A stretch of DNA of 64,000 nt from Casuarius casuarius (Eukaryota > Chordata > Aves > Casuariiformes > Casuariidae). Within the stretch, counting starts at the first letter, position 1. The number at the start of each line of letters is the position of its first letter. Under the pieces are notes generated by a model. It was given only the letters and a program-made list of their open reading frames with translations, had not been told where the DNA came from and did not search any database. The position numbers and the translations under genes are program-made. The DNA is taken from positions 1,422,330-1,486,329 of the forward strand of contig PTFA01000191.1 of the NCBI GenBank assembly GCA_003342895.1, in the 5' to 3' direction. This document shows positions 12,660-25,400 of this stretch, in pieces.

Positions 12660-12760
12660 GACTGGTCTCTTCTGCTGCAGATGCACTGAATAACTTGGCA
12701 AGGTTAATTAACCTATCTCTTCTTTCCCGCTCATCACTGTATCTGCCTTTCGGAAGAGGG
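12660..12760 (+). mobile_element. Possible MIR-like SINE remnant
   Basis: The block 'aacttggcaaggttaattaa' followed by 'cctatctcttctttcc' and a 'tcatcactgtatctgcc' segment resembles the MIR core and tail reading 'accttgggcaagttacttaacctctctgtgcctcagtttcctcatctg'. The tRNA-like head with its promoter boxes is not recognisable, so the copy is truncated or decayed. Confidence 0.4.
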
Positions 12761-15700
12761 GAAAAAATCTGTTAACTTTCTAGACCACACAAGTTAAAAT
12801 GGTGCTGGCAAATAACTCTGCTTGCCCTCTGACTTCATCTTAACAGCCCTCCAAGGAAATAAGGTCAGAAGTTCACCAATGGCAGGAAAGACCTACTGGT
12901 GACTTGGGTTATCCCAAACATTTACTGTACCATTCCCGATTTATAAAAAAACTACAACAGGTTGAGCTTTTTTCCCTTTGGAGCTGGATGAGTTTTCCAT
13001 ATGGCTTATATTTGTAGTTGCTAGACCTGTCCTCTTCTTGCTGCAAACATATGTTACAGGCCTGCCCTATGGTCCCATATTATGATAATTATTTTAACGG
13101 CTGTTTTGAAACATTGCGGTGGTACACTGAGAAACTTCCTCATCAGCACAGTTGGTTAAACAAAAATTGATCCCTAGTCAATCAAATGCATCTAATAAGT
13201 TGTAGATAAATACATGATTTCATCACCTACAGTATACTCACCCAAAGGAAAAGGAGTGATCTCACTCAATGTGTTGATGTCTCCCAGTAATAAATGGGTT
13301 CGTCGTACCATCATGCTAAGCAATAAATGATCTCACAAGACGTGCTGCTGTAATAAACTAAAACAATAAGAATGTGCAGGAAGGAAAACACTGCCCGTGG
13401 TGAGCTCTACTACCCAAAAACATGTCTTAGCTGTTACAGACATAAATTAGCCATTATAAATCTTATTGGTTGTTTCTTTAATGACATATATCTCCTGCCA
13501 AAATGGTAAATTCTTGAAAGGACTGTACAAGTAGATTAAATGGTTTCTGTCCTTGGGAATGTGGAAGCCTTTATTTGTTTTTGTTAAAAGACTTTTAAAT
13601 ATCCTCACATTATACGTCAAACAGATGTCCAGGGTAAATTCTCCTGACCCATTTAAACTCTTTTTTTAAGCTGGAATTAAAGTCCAGTTTCTGCAGCTTG
13701 TATACAGTTAGATTTGCTGGCCAGCACCTGACAAAACTCTGAGATTGTAATGTTAAGGTTTAATGACTGTATGGTGTGACTTTTAATGGCAATACTGAGG
13801 AAACTAAGATAAATTAAAACCTAATTGGGAACGTTAACAGCTTTACCAGTCTACACATATGGACCCCAGGAGAACACTTTGAAAGATGTTACAGTTAGCT
13901 CCTGTTGCAAGATTTTCACCATTATATGGTGACCTCAAAGCTTGTTTCATTGTTTGTTAATCTGATGTCTTTAAATGTATATAAAAATATATATTGCAGT
14001 GTGTGCAAATATAACAGAAGTATGCAGAAAGAACTTTATTTTCTCTCACTAATGGAAAAACAGCTTATTTCATCTCTGCTCAGTGGGATGATACATAGCA
14101 CATGAACTTAAACAGGTCTAATTTCCAACCACAGTCGCAACTTTACTGACATTGTCAAATTACTCTGGCAGATCTTTCAAAAAAGAATTCAATCTGTCCC
14201 ATTAAGAAAAGATGTTGCAAAGACCAAATTAGGATGTACTTTTTGCTGCACAGGTAGAATTACAATTATCATATGTAAATATTTTAAAAATAGTATTTGA
14301 CTCCTTCTTAGTGTTTCACACTGGAAAGTCCATCTCCCTGGAGCACCAAATGGAAAAAACTCACATTTTACTTCCAGGAACAGAAACATCCCTGCTCATT
14401 TTATGGAGGTAAGCCAAGCATGTGAGTTCTTACCTGCCCCTACATGATTGTGGGACTCCCCTGAATTTTTCCAAAACAGTTGCTCACAGGGTCATAATGT
14501 GGAGAGGATCAAGGTTAAAAAAATGACTCTCCAAAAAATGATTTATTTTCAACCAGGATGCTGAGTGGGGTTTTTAAAATCCCCTGAGCATCTCATTCTG
14601 GCTGGGAGTGTTGCTGTCTCTCAGAATGGATGCCATACACTTGTCCATAAGATTTGTATCCTCTGGCCCTCAGGACTGGAAACTGCCAACACTTTTGCTC
14701 TCCCAGCGAATAGCTGAGTAAAATCAGAGGCTCCTAATCTCTGGGACACAAACCTCTCCCAGGCACAATAAGGGTGCACATCCTATGAGCGGAGGTGGGT
14801 TGGAGAGCTGGGATGCAGGTCGTCACTGGTAGTCATCCTATCTCCATGAGGAGGAGGTTGCTAGGAGTGGAGGATGCAAGAGAAGTTCATAGGAGAGTTA
14901 GGATGTAGGTGACAGAGACAGTAGCTGAAGACAGACAAAGGTGTGTGGCCGCAGGGCAAGGGGAGACACGAGGAACAAATGCTTTCTCCTTAGATCCCGC
15001 TGCTGGTGACTACTCCTCAGGCCCACTGGCACCCGAGGAAAGTCTGTGGTATAGTCTATGGTATGGCACCCTCTACAGTCCCATTTATAGAAGATAACAG
15101 TCTTCTACTAGTGTAGGTGTTCCTTTTGCTCCTTGCTCATGACCTCTACAGTGGATTTACAGGTTCAGGATGCCAGTCTTATGGAGGAGTATCTAGAAAT
15201 AAACATGTGGCTGCAGAACATGAGACTGTTTTTTCCCTAGCACCCTTTTCAAAAGCGTAGGAACTGCAACACCTGAAAAGCTCTTCTAAAAACTATATGC
15301 TGAGTGAAACAGTATGTCCTAAAACATCAGGAAATACCAACATCCTTGGGTGCTGCTTATTCTGTCTTGCAATTTTAAGCATTTATGCTGCAGACATGTA
15401 GACACTTGCTTATCTTCAAACTCAGGGCAAGCCTTTTGTACTCACACTCACAAAGTTAAGCCTGTACTCCTGCTCAGCACGGGTATATTTTTAAAGGGCA
15501 AATCTCTCAATGAGCATGTGCAGACTGAGATTTTCAGGAGTTTATAATCTAACCCAAAGATGGAATATTTTAACAGGAACAGCTAAAGATACCTCTCACT
15601 AATAAGCTCCCCCTCCCCCCTCAAAATTTCAAAATTTTAAAAGCACCAGTGTTTGTCAGAGTGGATGCCATATTTTCCCCCTAGCCTCTTCTTACAGCAG

Positions 15701-15799
15701 AACCAAAAGCTGACACTTTTTGAGTTAGTTCAGCTTAAAGCACAAGCTCGTCAGGAAGAGCCTAAGAGATTAAATTCTGGTTAAAAAAAGGACTGAAAA
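12761..15799. other. Unique non-coding stretch
   Basis: No gene, RNA gene or clear transposon. AT-rich from about 13.0 to 14.3 kb, near average afterwards. Around 15047-15066 the words 'gtggtatagtctat' and 'ggtatggc' form a small imperfect tandem. Longest open frame here is 66 codons. Confidence 0.55.
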
Positions 15800-15838
15800 C
15801 AGAGGCAGCTAGAGGCAGAGGCAGCCAGAGTCAGACAG
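15800..15838 (+). repeat. Short AGAGGCAG-type tandem repeat
   Basis: Four or five imperfect copies of an 8-10 base unit reading roughly 'agaggcag' or 'agccagag' in a row. Local minisatellite-like slippage product with no known function. Confidence 0.6.
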
Positions 15839-16367
15839 CTCTGAACTGCAAAGAGGACTGGCACAGGAGAGACTGGAGTGGTGTTGGTTTAAGTAGGTAT
15901 CAAGTGCTGAAGAGTGGTTAACTAGCAAAATTAAGTAATTGCTAGAAACAGTAATGCACTGTCTTATATTAATCCTTGCTGTGCTGGCGGGCTGACACCT
16001 GCAGACAAGCGCCTGAAGCTGGCAGCAGAGGCACAGCTCAGCCACAACAGCCCAAGCTCCCCCATCACTGCAGGTGCCCACTCCAAAGGAGCTTTGCCCT
16101 CTCTCTCAAGCGGGACAGATGGCCCCTAGGTTGTCCTGCTCTGGGGGAGCTGGAGGAGGCCCCTGTTTCAGCCTGGGCACCCACGGTCCCATCAGGCTCA
16201 CCAGGTGCTCCAGCATCACCTTTCCATGGCCATTCCTCAGCAGCACCCACCCCTCCTTGAGGGTACTCCCCCTTTAATATTGTAAAGAAAAAGAAGAGCC
16301 TTTGGAGGACAGGAAATGCAAACAAAAGTCTCAGAAGCCTGAGGAAGAAGTAGCTTATCTAGCAAGT
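15839..16367. other. Non-coding stretch with GC-rich patch
   Basis: The interval about 15980-16260 is clearly richer in G and C than its surroundings. It carries overlapping open frames of 67-94 codons on both strands, as GC-rich DNA commonly does. CpG pairs are few, so it is not a CpG island. No protein family is recognisable. Confidence 0.5.
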
Positions 16368-16421
16368 GGGAAAAGAAAAAAAAAAAGGGGGGAGGAAAAA
16401 AAAAAGATAGGGGAAGAAAAA
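16368..16421 (+). repeat. Homopurine tract (A/G only)
   Basis: Positions 16368-16407 are purines only, with long A runs interrupted by a GGGGGGAGG block. After one T the purine run continues to 16421. Mirror-like purine tracts of this kind can form intramolecular triplexes. Function here is unknown. Confidence 0.85.
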
Positions 16422-17284
16422 TGCAATATGTCAACATAGGAGAGAGAATTGCCTTCTCCAACAGCTCATGGTGCTGGATGGTGAGAAATAACTGGAGGTT
16501 AAAAAAAAAAGCAGAGAAAAAAATCTTCAGGAACGGCTGTACTTTATTATTTCACTGTCCCAAGAGAGCCACAGCTCTTCATGGGTCACCTAGCTCTGAA
16601 CCCAAAACAAACATGGTGACAGTAAATTACACCAACAGGTACCAAATGTCTTTATCTAGCCTGCAAAATAAGGAACAGTAAACACAACAGAGACTTACAA
16701 ACTTGTAAAGCTACAGTCTGCCCACTTAAAAGTCAAAAGGGCATTTTGATTTCACTTAATGGTTTTTAACTTATTCAGAGTTCAAGGCCTAAAGTAGCAC
16801 AGACCCAAGTGACTTGCTGGTGGCATCTTTAATTATGTGAAAAACACTTGAAAAAGCATGTGATGGAGTCGTAGGTAGCTTTGTTCTCCAATTCTGTTAA
16901 TCCATACATCTGTCTTGGCTGGCATAAAAGGGTAGTAGCATGTACTGATCCACCTAACAAGAATGAAACAGATGTGCTATTGGGGATGAGCCATATTAGA
17001 CTGGAGAGGACTGTATTTGTGTATTATTTGCAAAGATTTTTGAAGCTATTTCATTTGTAATGGCAAGTTAAAAATGCTGTGGATTCAAAGATTCAAGTAA
17101 ATTGTCTGCAGAAGGGAAGCCCAAATAACAATAATTTGAATATTCCTGTAATATTTCAGCAAGTGCATTCACCCATGAAGGAAGATACTCAATAGGAAGA
17201 TGTATAACTGTGGTTGTATAATATGAAAAGCTGCCTTTTGGGAAGTTGTTATCAGTGGCTTCAGTGCAACTGTCTTCATGGGGT
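16422..17284. other. Unique non-coding stretch
   Basis: Nothing gene-like recognised. A short A run near 16500-16510 is the only simple repeat. Open frames are below 92 codons. Confidence 0.55.
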
Positions 17285-17392
17285 AGGTGGAGAAACTGGG
17301 AGCAGGAAGCTTGTTCACAGTCACTGGCCAGCAGCAAACCCACATTTTCTGAGCCCCAGGCCCACGCACTATGGCGAACTTCCTCCTATAGT
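17285..17392 (-). mobile_element. MIR/Cry-like SINE remnant, minus strand
   Basis: Read on the plus strand, the order is 'gtggagaaactggga' (reverse of the 'cagtttccccat' core block), 'cttgttcacagtcactggcc' (reverse of the 'gaccttgggcaagt' and 'gccactgg' area), 'agcaaacccacattttctga' (the reversed B-box region, reading like 'aacccaggtctcctga') and 'ccaggcccacgcactatgg' (the reversed tRNA-like head, compare 'ccagtgctctaaccactagg'). Blocks are in the correct order and spacing for one element. The promoter boxes are too diverged to be functional. Confidence 0.6.
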
Positions 17393-20124
17393 TATGACTG
17401 ATTAATACTTCTTGTTATATGCTGCAGTTTATAACCCCAGCTCTCCTTGCTGGGGCTGTTTGTGTTTGTCTTGAGATTGCTTTGTTTTTTTACAGTTCAG
17501 TCAAGGGACTAACCATTTTGAAAAACAAAGCAAGGGAGATATAAGTATCTTTATCAAATTTGTTTAAAACACGAAACTAAACAAACCAGCTTTAGAAGGA
17601 GTCAGGCACATTCCCTGTTTGGTATAGAAGCGTGAGTAGCCTTAGCACAAGTGAAAAGCTAGGTAAGGTCTCCACCAATGTTCCCCCGGCTTCAGTCAAG
17701 TTGCATGCCAAACAAGTCACCACCATTCAAGAATATTGTAAAATAATTGGACCAGCAATGCTTTTCAAAATCTCCCCAGCAAAATATCTGAACGTTTCGT
17801 CTGCACTGCATGTGCTTGAAAGGCACAGTGGCAGGGCAAGTAAGGGCCTTTGTGTCCCTCTCTGAGCTTGCAAAGAAGCTCGATCCCAGGTGCCCCAGTT
17901 GTAGCCAGTGACTGAGACTGGGCAGTTAAAGATGGATGGACACATTCTGGCTGCATACGTACTATGGGCCGCAGAAACTGGAATGCCTTGACATTGGTGA
18001 CAGCAATCCATTATATAGATTATATAGGCATGAAAGAATAAATTTTCCACATGAAAATGCTCTTACTACAGGAATTAAAATTATGCATACACCCCAGGCA
18101 GCTGAATTAAGGTAATTTGGACATCTTAAATTAAAAATATAAACCTCTCATTTTTTGGCTCTTCCACCCTAAATTCTTAACATAGCATGTTGCATTGTGA
18201 AGCCGATGCAATTCTCTGTAGCTTTGAAGAAATGGCAGCAGATCTGACCAGATCCTAGGTCCACTTTCTAAGAAACCAATAAATGCCATTAAAATTGGCA
18301 GAAAGAGGGCTAACAGGCGTGCACCCAAAGAACCAGTTACGGCACTCTACTGCACCAGAGGCTCTGCGTGTGCGTGCCTGTGCGCGCACGCTTGCACGCT
18401 GTCTTGCGGTCAGCACAAAGACAAAAATGTCAGCATCTGCTAGAGCAACAGTGTCAATCAATCAGCACCTCGCTTGCATCAGTGTTTAAGAAATGACTCT
18501 CCTGTTTGGTTTTCTACCCTATGAAAACAATCTTGTGTCTGCTTGGTGAACACATTCTCAACAACGTCGTTTGCCAGCTTGATACAGAAGAATGCGCTCT
18601 CTCAGTGACTGTCATGCTGCCAGAGTCCAGATCTTTTTTTTTTAATTCTGTTTTTTATCCTATCAGAAAAGTGTGCCTCAGGAGTCATGTCAAATAAATC
18701 TGTTGAGGTATCAGGTTATTGGAGAGCAAAAGAGGGCAGCAAAGGATAAACATGAATATCTTCAGCACTATTAAGATGATACAGCAGGAAAATTTTCTTA
18801 GAGAGTTCTTAGTAAGGCCAGAAAATAGACTCCAGGACAGAAATTTGGGATGAAACCCAAACAAATAGTAGAACAGCCCACAGTTAACATGGAGCAAAGA
18901 TTTTTCCCTGCATACTGGCACCTGTCTCTTGCAAAGAGTGGATTTGCTTTTCAAGAATGAACCTCAGCAAACCACCTCCATGCTCATACTGCAGTAGGAG
19001 TCTTGGAGAGTGTCAAGAGGGTGCTCAAACAAAGGTTGTACTCAGTGTCCCACTTGGCCAGCTGGTTCATTGCTCCATGTGTGGAGGATAAAAGGGCATG
19101 TCTTGAATGGGGTACTATCCTAGGGTTCAGGAAAATGTCTCTACACTTGCTTGCTTGGATGCAAAGCTGCCTGTGATGACAGCACGATTTCACAAGACTC
19201 TTGGGAGGGGAAATCCATGAAAGAATCAGGTGTCTGGGTAATGAGGAGTACACAAACTCAGAGCTATCATGTGCAAAATAACTTCAAACGGGATGGATGT
19301 TGCTCAGTGGATACTGTATCAAACACAAATGACTCTTACATTACTAATTGGAGCAAGAAAGGCTGCTAGAACTTCCCAATTCAGAGAGGGAGAAAGTGAG
19401 CAAGGATCAAACATTTCAGGAAAAACAGTCCTCGCTCCTAGCTTTTGTCAGCTTATTGCTTATGCTCTTCCATAGTTCCAGCAGATAGAACAATGGTCTT
19501 TCTCCCTACCTCCATCCGTCTGTGCATTGAATTTGCATTTCACTTTCCTATTCTGCTTACGCAGGTTGTGTTTATTGGCTCAAACTATTTGCAAGCTCCT
19601 GAAAATTGTCTTTAAAGCAACTTTATTAGGAAATGAGGCATGAATGCAGCATGATAAACCCCAGTCAAGCTTGCAAAAAATCTTTAAGTGATCTTCTTGA
19701 ATTGATTTTTGCAACAGGATGTGAACATTTTTGACTGGAGAATTTTCTCATTAACTTAACATTAATACAGATCACTGCACTGTTAGTACCATCTTTGTTT
19801 TGGTCAACACAAGAGCAATGGAAGAGTGTTGCAGTTGAGGCATCAGGCTGTTTTTGAAAATACCATCAGGGTTAACTTAAATAGTCAGTCTGATCTAGTG
19901 CTGGTCATTTTGGCTGGGGAGAAGCAGGGAGTGGTGACATGTACTTTTCCACCTGGAGATTAGAGGAAAGCTGAGGTAATAACTGAGCAACAGGAAGCTC
20001 AAGGGGAGATAGGACAAGATCGTGAAAAAAGAAGTCTCTGCAAGTTACCAAATATAGAAATTACATCAAGTTCACAAAGCCACTGAGATGAAAATGGTTG
20101 AAGGCTGAAAAAGTACTCAAGAAA
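17393..20124. other. Unique non-coding stretch
   Basis: No supported gene. Contains an alternating purine-pyrimidine CpG-bearing tract at 18365-18399, listed separately. Open frames up to 107 codons (17727-18050, minus) match nothing known. The last few hundred bases (19.85-20.12 kb) may include more of the following CR1 body but cannot be aligned by eye. Confidence 0.5.
18365..18399. repeat. Alternating GT/GC tract with CpGs
   Basis: A 35-base stretch of mostly alternating purine and pyrimidine, rich in TG, CG and CA steps, centred on the perfect 10-base palindrome gtgcgcgcac (18380-18389). It stands out in CpG content against CpG-poor surroundings. Such sequence can adopt left-handed DNA; no regulatory role is shown. 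Confidence 0.65.
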
Positions 20125-20226
20125 AGCATCCTATCTACTTGGCTGTGTTCTGCTGATGGCCCCAGTTGGAGAGAGGATCCTGGGCTAGGTGGAGCTTTGG
20201 TTTGACGCAATACGACTGATCTTCTG
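20125..20226 (+). mobile_element. CR1 LINE terminal fragment
   Basis: The block 'ggccccagttggagagagga' followed by 'tcctgggctaggtggagc' and 'tttggtttgacgcaatacga' closely parallels the CR1 terminus reading 'ggccactgtcagagacaggatactgggctagatggacctttggtctgacccagtacg', and it ends in 'ctgatcttctg' in place of 'ctgttcttatg'. Only the last 100 or so bases are preserved well enough to call. Upstream sequence may belong to the same element. Confidence 0.75.
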
Positions 20227-22384
20227 TTTTTTTTAATGCACAAATAAGTATAGGCTATGCCCCTGGGTCTGCCTAGGTAGGAGGGGAAACAGTGAAGACA
20301 GGAACAGGGGGAGCTCTGCCTCAGCAACACTCCCACTGAGTAGGACCACCGTCCTGAGCCAGCAAGAGCTTCAAGGCAAAGCTATCTCTCGCTGCACAAT
20401 GCTGGCAACAGAGTTTTAAACAGGGCCCTGAGATGCCACCACAATAAATGGTCACCTGTGATCATTATTTGTCTACAAGTTTGGGCAGAGCCCACTATGA
20501 ATGGGCTCACGTAGGTAAGAGATTTTGGCTGCCACCAGAAAGTGTATTAATGGTAAAGGAAATTCACTCCTTCACTGTTGCCTTCGTCTTGAGTTACTTA
20601 TTTACATTCTTCTGACGCCTGTCACAAGCCACTACCCACCAGTGAAAAGGAGTGTAGGTATGTGTTTGCATGCTTATATGCATCTCACTTACTAACCTTT
20701 TCCAATACACCCCAGTGTGATATGAATACAACTGACACATTCCTCTGTACTGCTTTTCTTATTCTGTGCTTCAGTTTTAGTATGGGAAAATGATCGATTT
20801 TTTTTTCCTTTCTGATCATACAAAGCAGACATGCCTAAGGAAGCATGGCGAGTGCCAAAAGAACATCACACTTCACTATCTCTAGTTCTCCTAAACTTGG
20901 TAACTAAAGTTGTACTGCCTTTCCTGTATTCAGCCATGTACATACAATACAGATAAACATCCAAACTTCAAAGAGATGACATGAATTAATTCAGAGATTG
21001 CCTTTTATAGTTTAGGTCTCAGGAAGGGTAGAGGTGGAGCCTTCTCCAAGGAAATTCCAACAGGCTGACATTTTTGGGACCCATATTTGCTATCAAAAGT
21101 AAAAATGATCATTAAGAAAACCTGAAGAATATTTTAATCCGTGTTATAATCTACAAATCCCACAAGGCATTGTGAGAACTCAGCCCCAGAGAAAGGATGC
21201 TGTGCATCATGAAATGGACTCTATTGTGCACACATGGACACTCAAAGTCCAGATGCAGTAGGGCCATTCATTCCAAACTCCCTAGCAGCACACATGGATT
21301 GCTACGGTGTCCGACTCTAGTCAAGAGCTAAAAACGAGCCACGTGTTATCCATGCTTCCATATATCTCAGTAGGAGTAAACTGACAAAAAAGAGAAGATG
21401 AATGCATTGAAAACTTCTCACCCCAAGGGACCATTTTCCTGATGCTAGATTACCAGTATGTTTACAGATAGCCAAACACTGGGGCAATTGCTAAGAGGTT
21501 CTGCTTATTATGAGGACAGAAGATGCTTGTGAGTTAGCAGTGCCCCAAAGACATCAACGAGTAGCCTCAATTCACAGCCTGTTGGAATCAGTGTAAGGAC
21601 TTTCACTGTTTCAGTAAGTTTGGGACCTCAAAAACGTGTTTCCTCTCCTATCCTTTGTTGATTCTTAATTGTGTTTTTACAGTGTCCTACAATGTGGCTG
21701 CAGTCTTGGTCTGTGCCTCAGAATACTGCTGCCTATACATCTGCAACACATATCACTGTGGGAATAAGCTCTCTCCATATTTTCAGTTTCATCAGTGTGG
21801 GAATTGCTACATATTAAATGTGTTCAGTCAAGGGCTGATCTCAGTCAATGCCTTTAACTGGATCCATAATAAAAGTGATAAAATATGTATGGCCAGGGTG
21901 GTATATTTAAAAACACTCAGAGAAATCTGAACTACCTGTGTCCACTTTGCCTATCTACAGTTTTTGGTAGATCCTTTTCCTCTCACTTTTAAGTAGTATT
22001 TAGACTGTTTTTGTGAGTAAAATATACACGTAATTTATTAAAATAAAATTCCAGTGTGCAAGATCAACACGGAAATGACACGAAACTATGTTAAATGTTC
22101 ATATACCCCACAGAGCTGGGTGGATTAAGAAAAGGCTAGCAAAAATAGAACGACACCAAAACACTCAGGCAAACAGCTCCCATGAGGAGCAAAGCAGGAT
22201 AAGAAAGGCTAGGAAAATAAAACTAAGCATTCCTAGCACAGATTTCAACACTGGGGGTTAAGCTGAGTTGAGTTCTCCCTTCCACCCTCATTCCTGCGTT
22301 GAGCAGTGAACTATATCGATTAATCTTAAACTAGGAAGTGAAATGCAAACAAGAAATGTGCTATTTTGGGGACTGATCCAAACT
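20227..22384. other. Unique non-coding stretch
   Basis: No gene recognised. A weak MIR-like 'gtgcttcagttttagtatggg' word lies near 20767 but lacks the rest of the element. Open frames are at most 91 codons. Confidence 0.5.
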
Positions 22385-22462
22385 CTGTGAAATCAAGACT
22401 GCATTTCTCATCTAATTCAATGGGCTATGAATTGAACCCTGGCTGAGCCCATTTTTAAGGTA
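22385..22462 (+). repeat. Possible palindromic amniote repeat (right half)
   Basis: The words 'taattcaatgggctatgaat' and 'tgaaccctggctgagccc' resemble the right half of a palindromic interspersed repeat that reads like 'cattgacttcaatgggctttggatcaggccc' in archosaurs and turtles. The left half is not clear. Recognised by eye only. Confidence 0.4.
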
Positions 22463-25400
22463 CAGGATAGCAATTCACAGGTACACAGAGGCAAAAGTTT
22501 ATCCTCAAGCTAAGAGAGATCGCTCCACAATGATATCATAATAACTCCGAGCAGAATTTTCCTGTGTCTCCAAATAGTACATAGCGAAGATTTTATCTTA
22601 AAATGTTGAAGCACACTTAAGAAATGTTTTGAAGGAAAAGTCTATTATGTCTAAGTAGCTCAGACGTCGGTTGAAGCTTGACCATATTACTAGGTGCAAG
22701 AACACAGAGATGTACTCTGATTTTCAACATGAATTTTACATTTAATAGCTCAGAGTACTTCACAAAGATGTTTTGGTTAAGAACTAGCCTGAGCACCTTG
22801 TCCATGTCCACAGCGTCTCATTGATTTGGAAAACAATCTGGATACATTAGCTCTGCTGAGGAAACGTGAGGCTAACAGTGGTTTGTCCAGGATGTCTGCA
22901 CCCTTTGGTATCTGCTCTAATGCACATCTTGCAGACATGCTGTTCTTCCCCTTTAGCATCCTGAGTGCAGCCAAGAGGTCTTGTTACATTTGAGTCACAA
23001 AGGAAAGTAAATGTCCGAGATGCCAGAAAGGATAAGGAAAAAGCATAGTACATGCCTGTAGGTGTTGCTAAACCCAGTAATGCACATTTTGGACAACTGG
23101 GACATGACATCAGCTCTTGAGGTTCGTGGATTAGATTTGCCCTAAATAATTAGAAATTTTGCAGCTAGAGCAGAGGAGACAGGAGAACATGAATGCATGA
23201 TTTTGGGAGTGTGGGGGGGGGTGGTACTAAATGAGATTCCCAGCTGGTTTAAATCCAGCCCTGATGGACTTCTGCTGATCCTCACAAACAAACTTGGTCT
23301 TTTATCTAGTAATAAAAACTCAGAACTGATGCTTTTGTCTGGAAATAGCCCATTTTGGCTAAGCTCAGAGAAGATTTCATGTCACAAGGACTGTTAGCAG
23401 AAAGCAGAGGCATCAATCCATGGGCTTCGTTATTCTCCTATTTACCATCCAACATATTTAATTGTGTACCACAGAGTTAGCAAGAAAAGGGGTAGAGTTT
23501 GACAGGTCTATGATTAGAAGGGTTAAAGGATTTTGCTGATAAAGCAAACAAACACAGCATAGTACAGGTGGGTCTGATGCTGGGAGAATGCTCATATTTT
23601 CCAAAGCCTCTATGTACTCTTTTTATATTCCTCCTCTGATGTAAACCTTATCATAGCAGATGAACCAATACTCTAAAAGGAGAAAATCATGGAGACACAA
23701 CAGAAAGTACTATTATCATTGTGTGCTTGGAATAATGAGAAATTATGTATTATAAAGAAAGAAAAGGAATAAGACCTAACATTAAGGATTGTTAACTTTT
23801 GAAATATCTCATCAGATACGAAGATCACAGCTGGGGAAATAACAGAGAAATGAAACAATGAAAACTAGCCTCCACCTGATTCTAAGAGTTTATCTGGACT
23901 TTCTTCATGATTCCTTTTCCTTTCTGCAAGATGATACATATGAGGAAAATTTGCTCACCAGAATGATAATAAAGCATGACATGTACTCACACAACTCTTT
24001 GAGGTAGAAAAGCTTTCCCCACCATTAAGAAAGGTCTTTGTGATTAACCATTAAAGAGCACAAACAATGAGAATGGGAGTTATGAGAAACAGCCATGGAC
24101 TTCTTTACTTTTGCATGAAATAGCTTGCAAGATAAAATCTCTGAGGGTGGGAACAGGAATCCCACAGGGGTTCAGACCCAAAGTTTCCGTATTCTAGTTT
24201 TGGTCTTTGGCAGTGGTCAGAACCTGATACTTTACAGGAAATAGAAGTAAGCTGGAAAAAGAAGAGGTCTAGCCTGCAATGGGTACCATTCTGACTTCTG
24301 GTATTTAAAACAAGTCTTATGCCTTGAAGCAGTAGGTTTAATATCCCTTTCAGAAATGGAATGGTCACTGCTTTTATGTCAGGGACTTGGATATCCATAG
24401 AGATCCCCAATCACCTTCTGGGCTGCAATCCCAGGATCAGTCTGACCATAAATCCTAAAGTTAAAACATGTTTCTTACTAATTATCTTGTTTCATTCCTT
24501 GGGAATCTTCTATCTTTCAATTTCACTAAAAGGTCTTTTTGTCCTTCCCATATAAGAGAGGGGAGGTTTAAGGGATATGTCCTCATGACCAAACCTTTTC
24601 ATCATGCTTTTACCTTACAATTCACATCCTTTTTGAGGTAAACAAAGCCAAGTGGTTCATACTTTTCACAATTGAACTTTTTTCAGGTCTTTGATCATTT
24701 TCAGCTCTCTTCTCTGAAACCCTGTCCAATTCTGTAATATACTTTTCAGAACAAGCTAGGATTTCACAGGAAAGGCTCCATATCATTAGTTTGGCTAAAG
24801 TTCTTAAGTGCTTAGAATATTTCCCCTTTCCATTTCTTCTGCATCGTAATAAAACTTTTTTCACCCCATTTTTTGGCTACATCTTGACATATTGAGCAAG
24901 GGATGACTGTGTTTTGCCTATCTAAAAAAACACTGAGTCCCAGCCACTCACAGGGAAAAAAAATAACATAGTCATAAGCTAGCCATCCCCACTGTGAAAT
25001 ACGCCCATCTTAATCAAATGCCAAGTAGTTTGAAATAATGGATGCATTTGTGAGAACATAGCCAGCTCCTAAAGAGCTCAGTGTTTCAACAGAAACTGTC
25101 CAGGAGGAGGAGGTGAAGAACAGCCCTGGGAGGGATCAGTTTCAGTCCTGCTATAGGGGTGGTGACTCCTAGCAGAACAACCTGGTGAGAGCAGGTCCAG
25201 AAAGACAAGTCAGCACAAGGATCCTGAGCTCTACCTCTCCGTACATGAGATGCTGCCTCTGCTTGATTGCACTGCCTTTTTCTGCTATTGTGTTTCACCC
25301 CTCGCCCTTCCTGTATCACATGTTTTTTTGGCTGGGGAGTAGGAATTGCCTGTCAAACCCTTTTCCCCGGCTGTGCTTTTTGTAGGGACAACTTAATTCC

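Noticed and set aside
20700..20800. Possible MIR-like SINE
   Set aside because: Only one short word (near 'gtgcttcagttttag') fits; the head and the 'cttgggcaag' block are missing.
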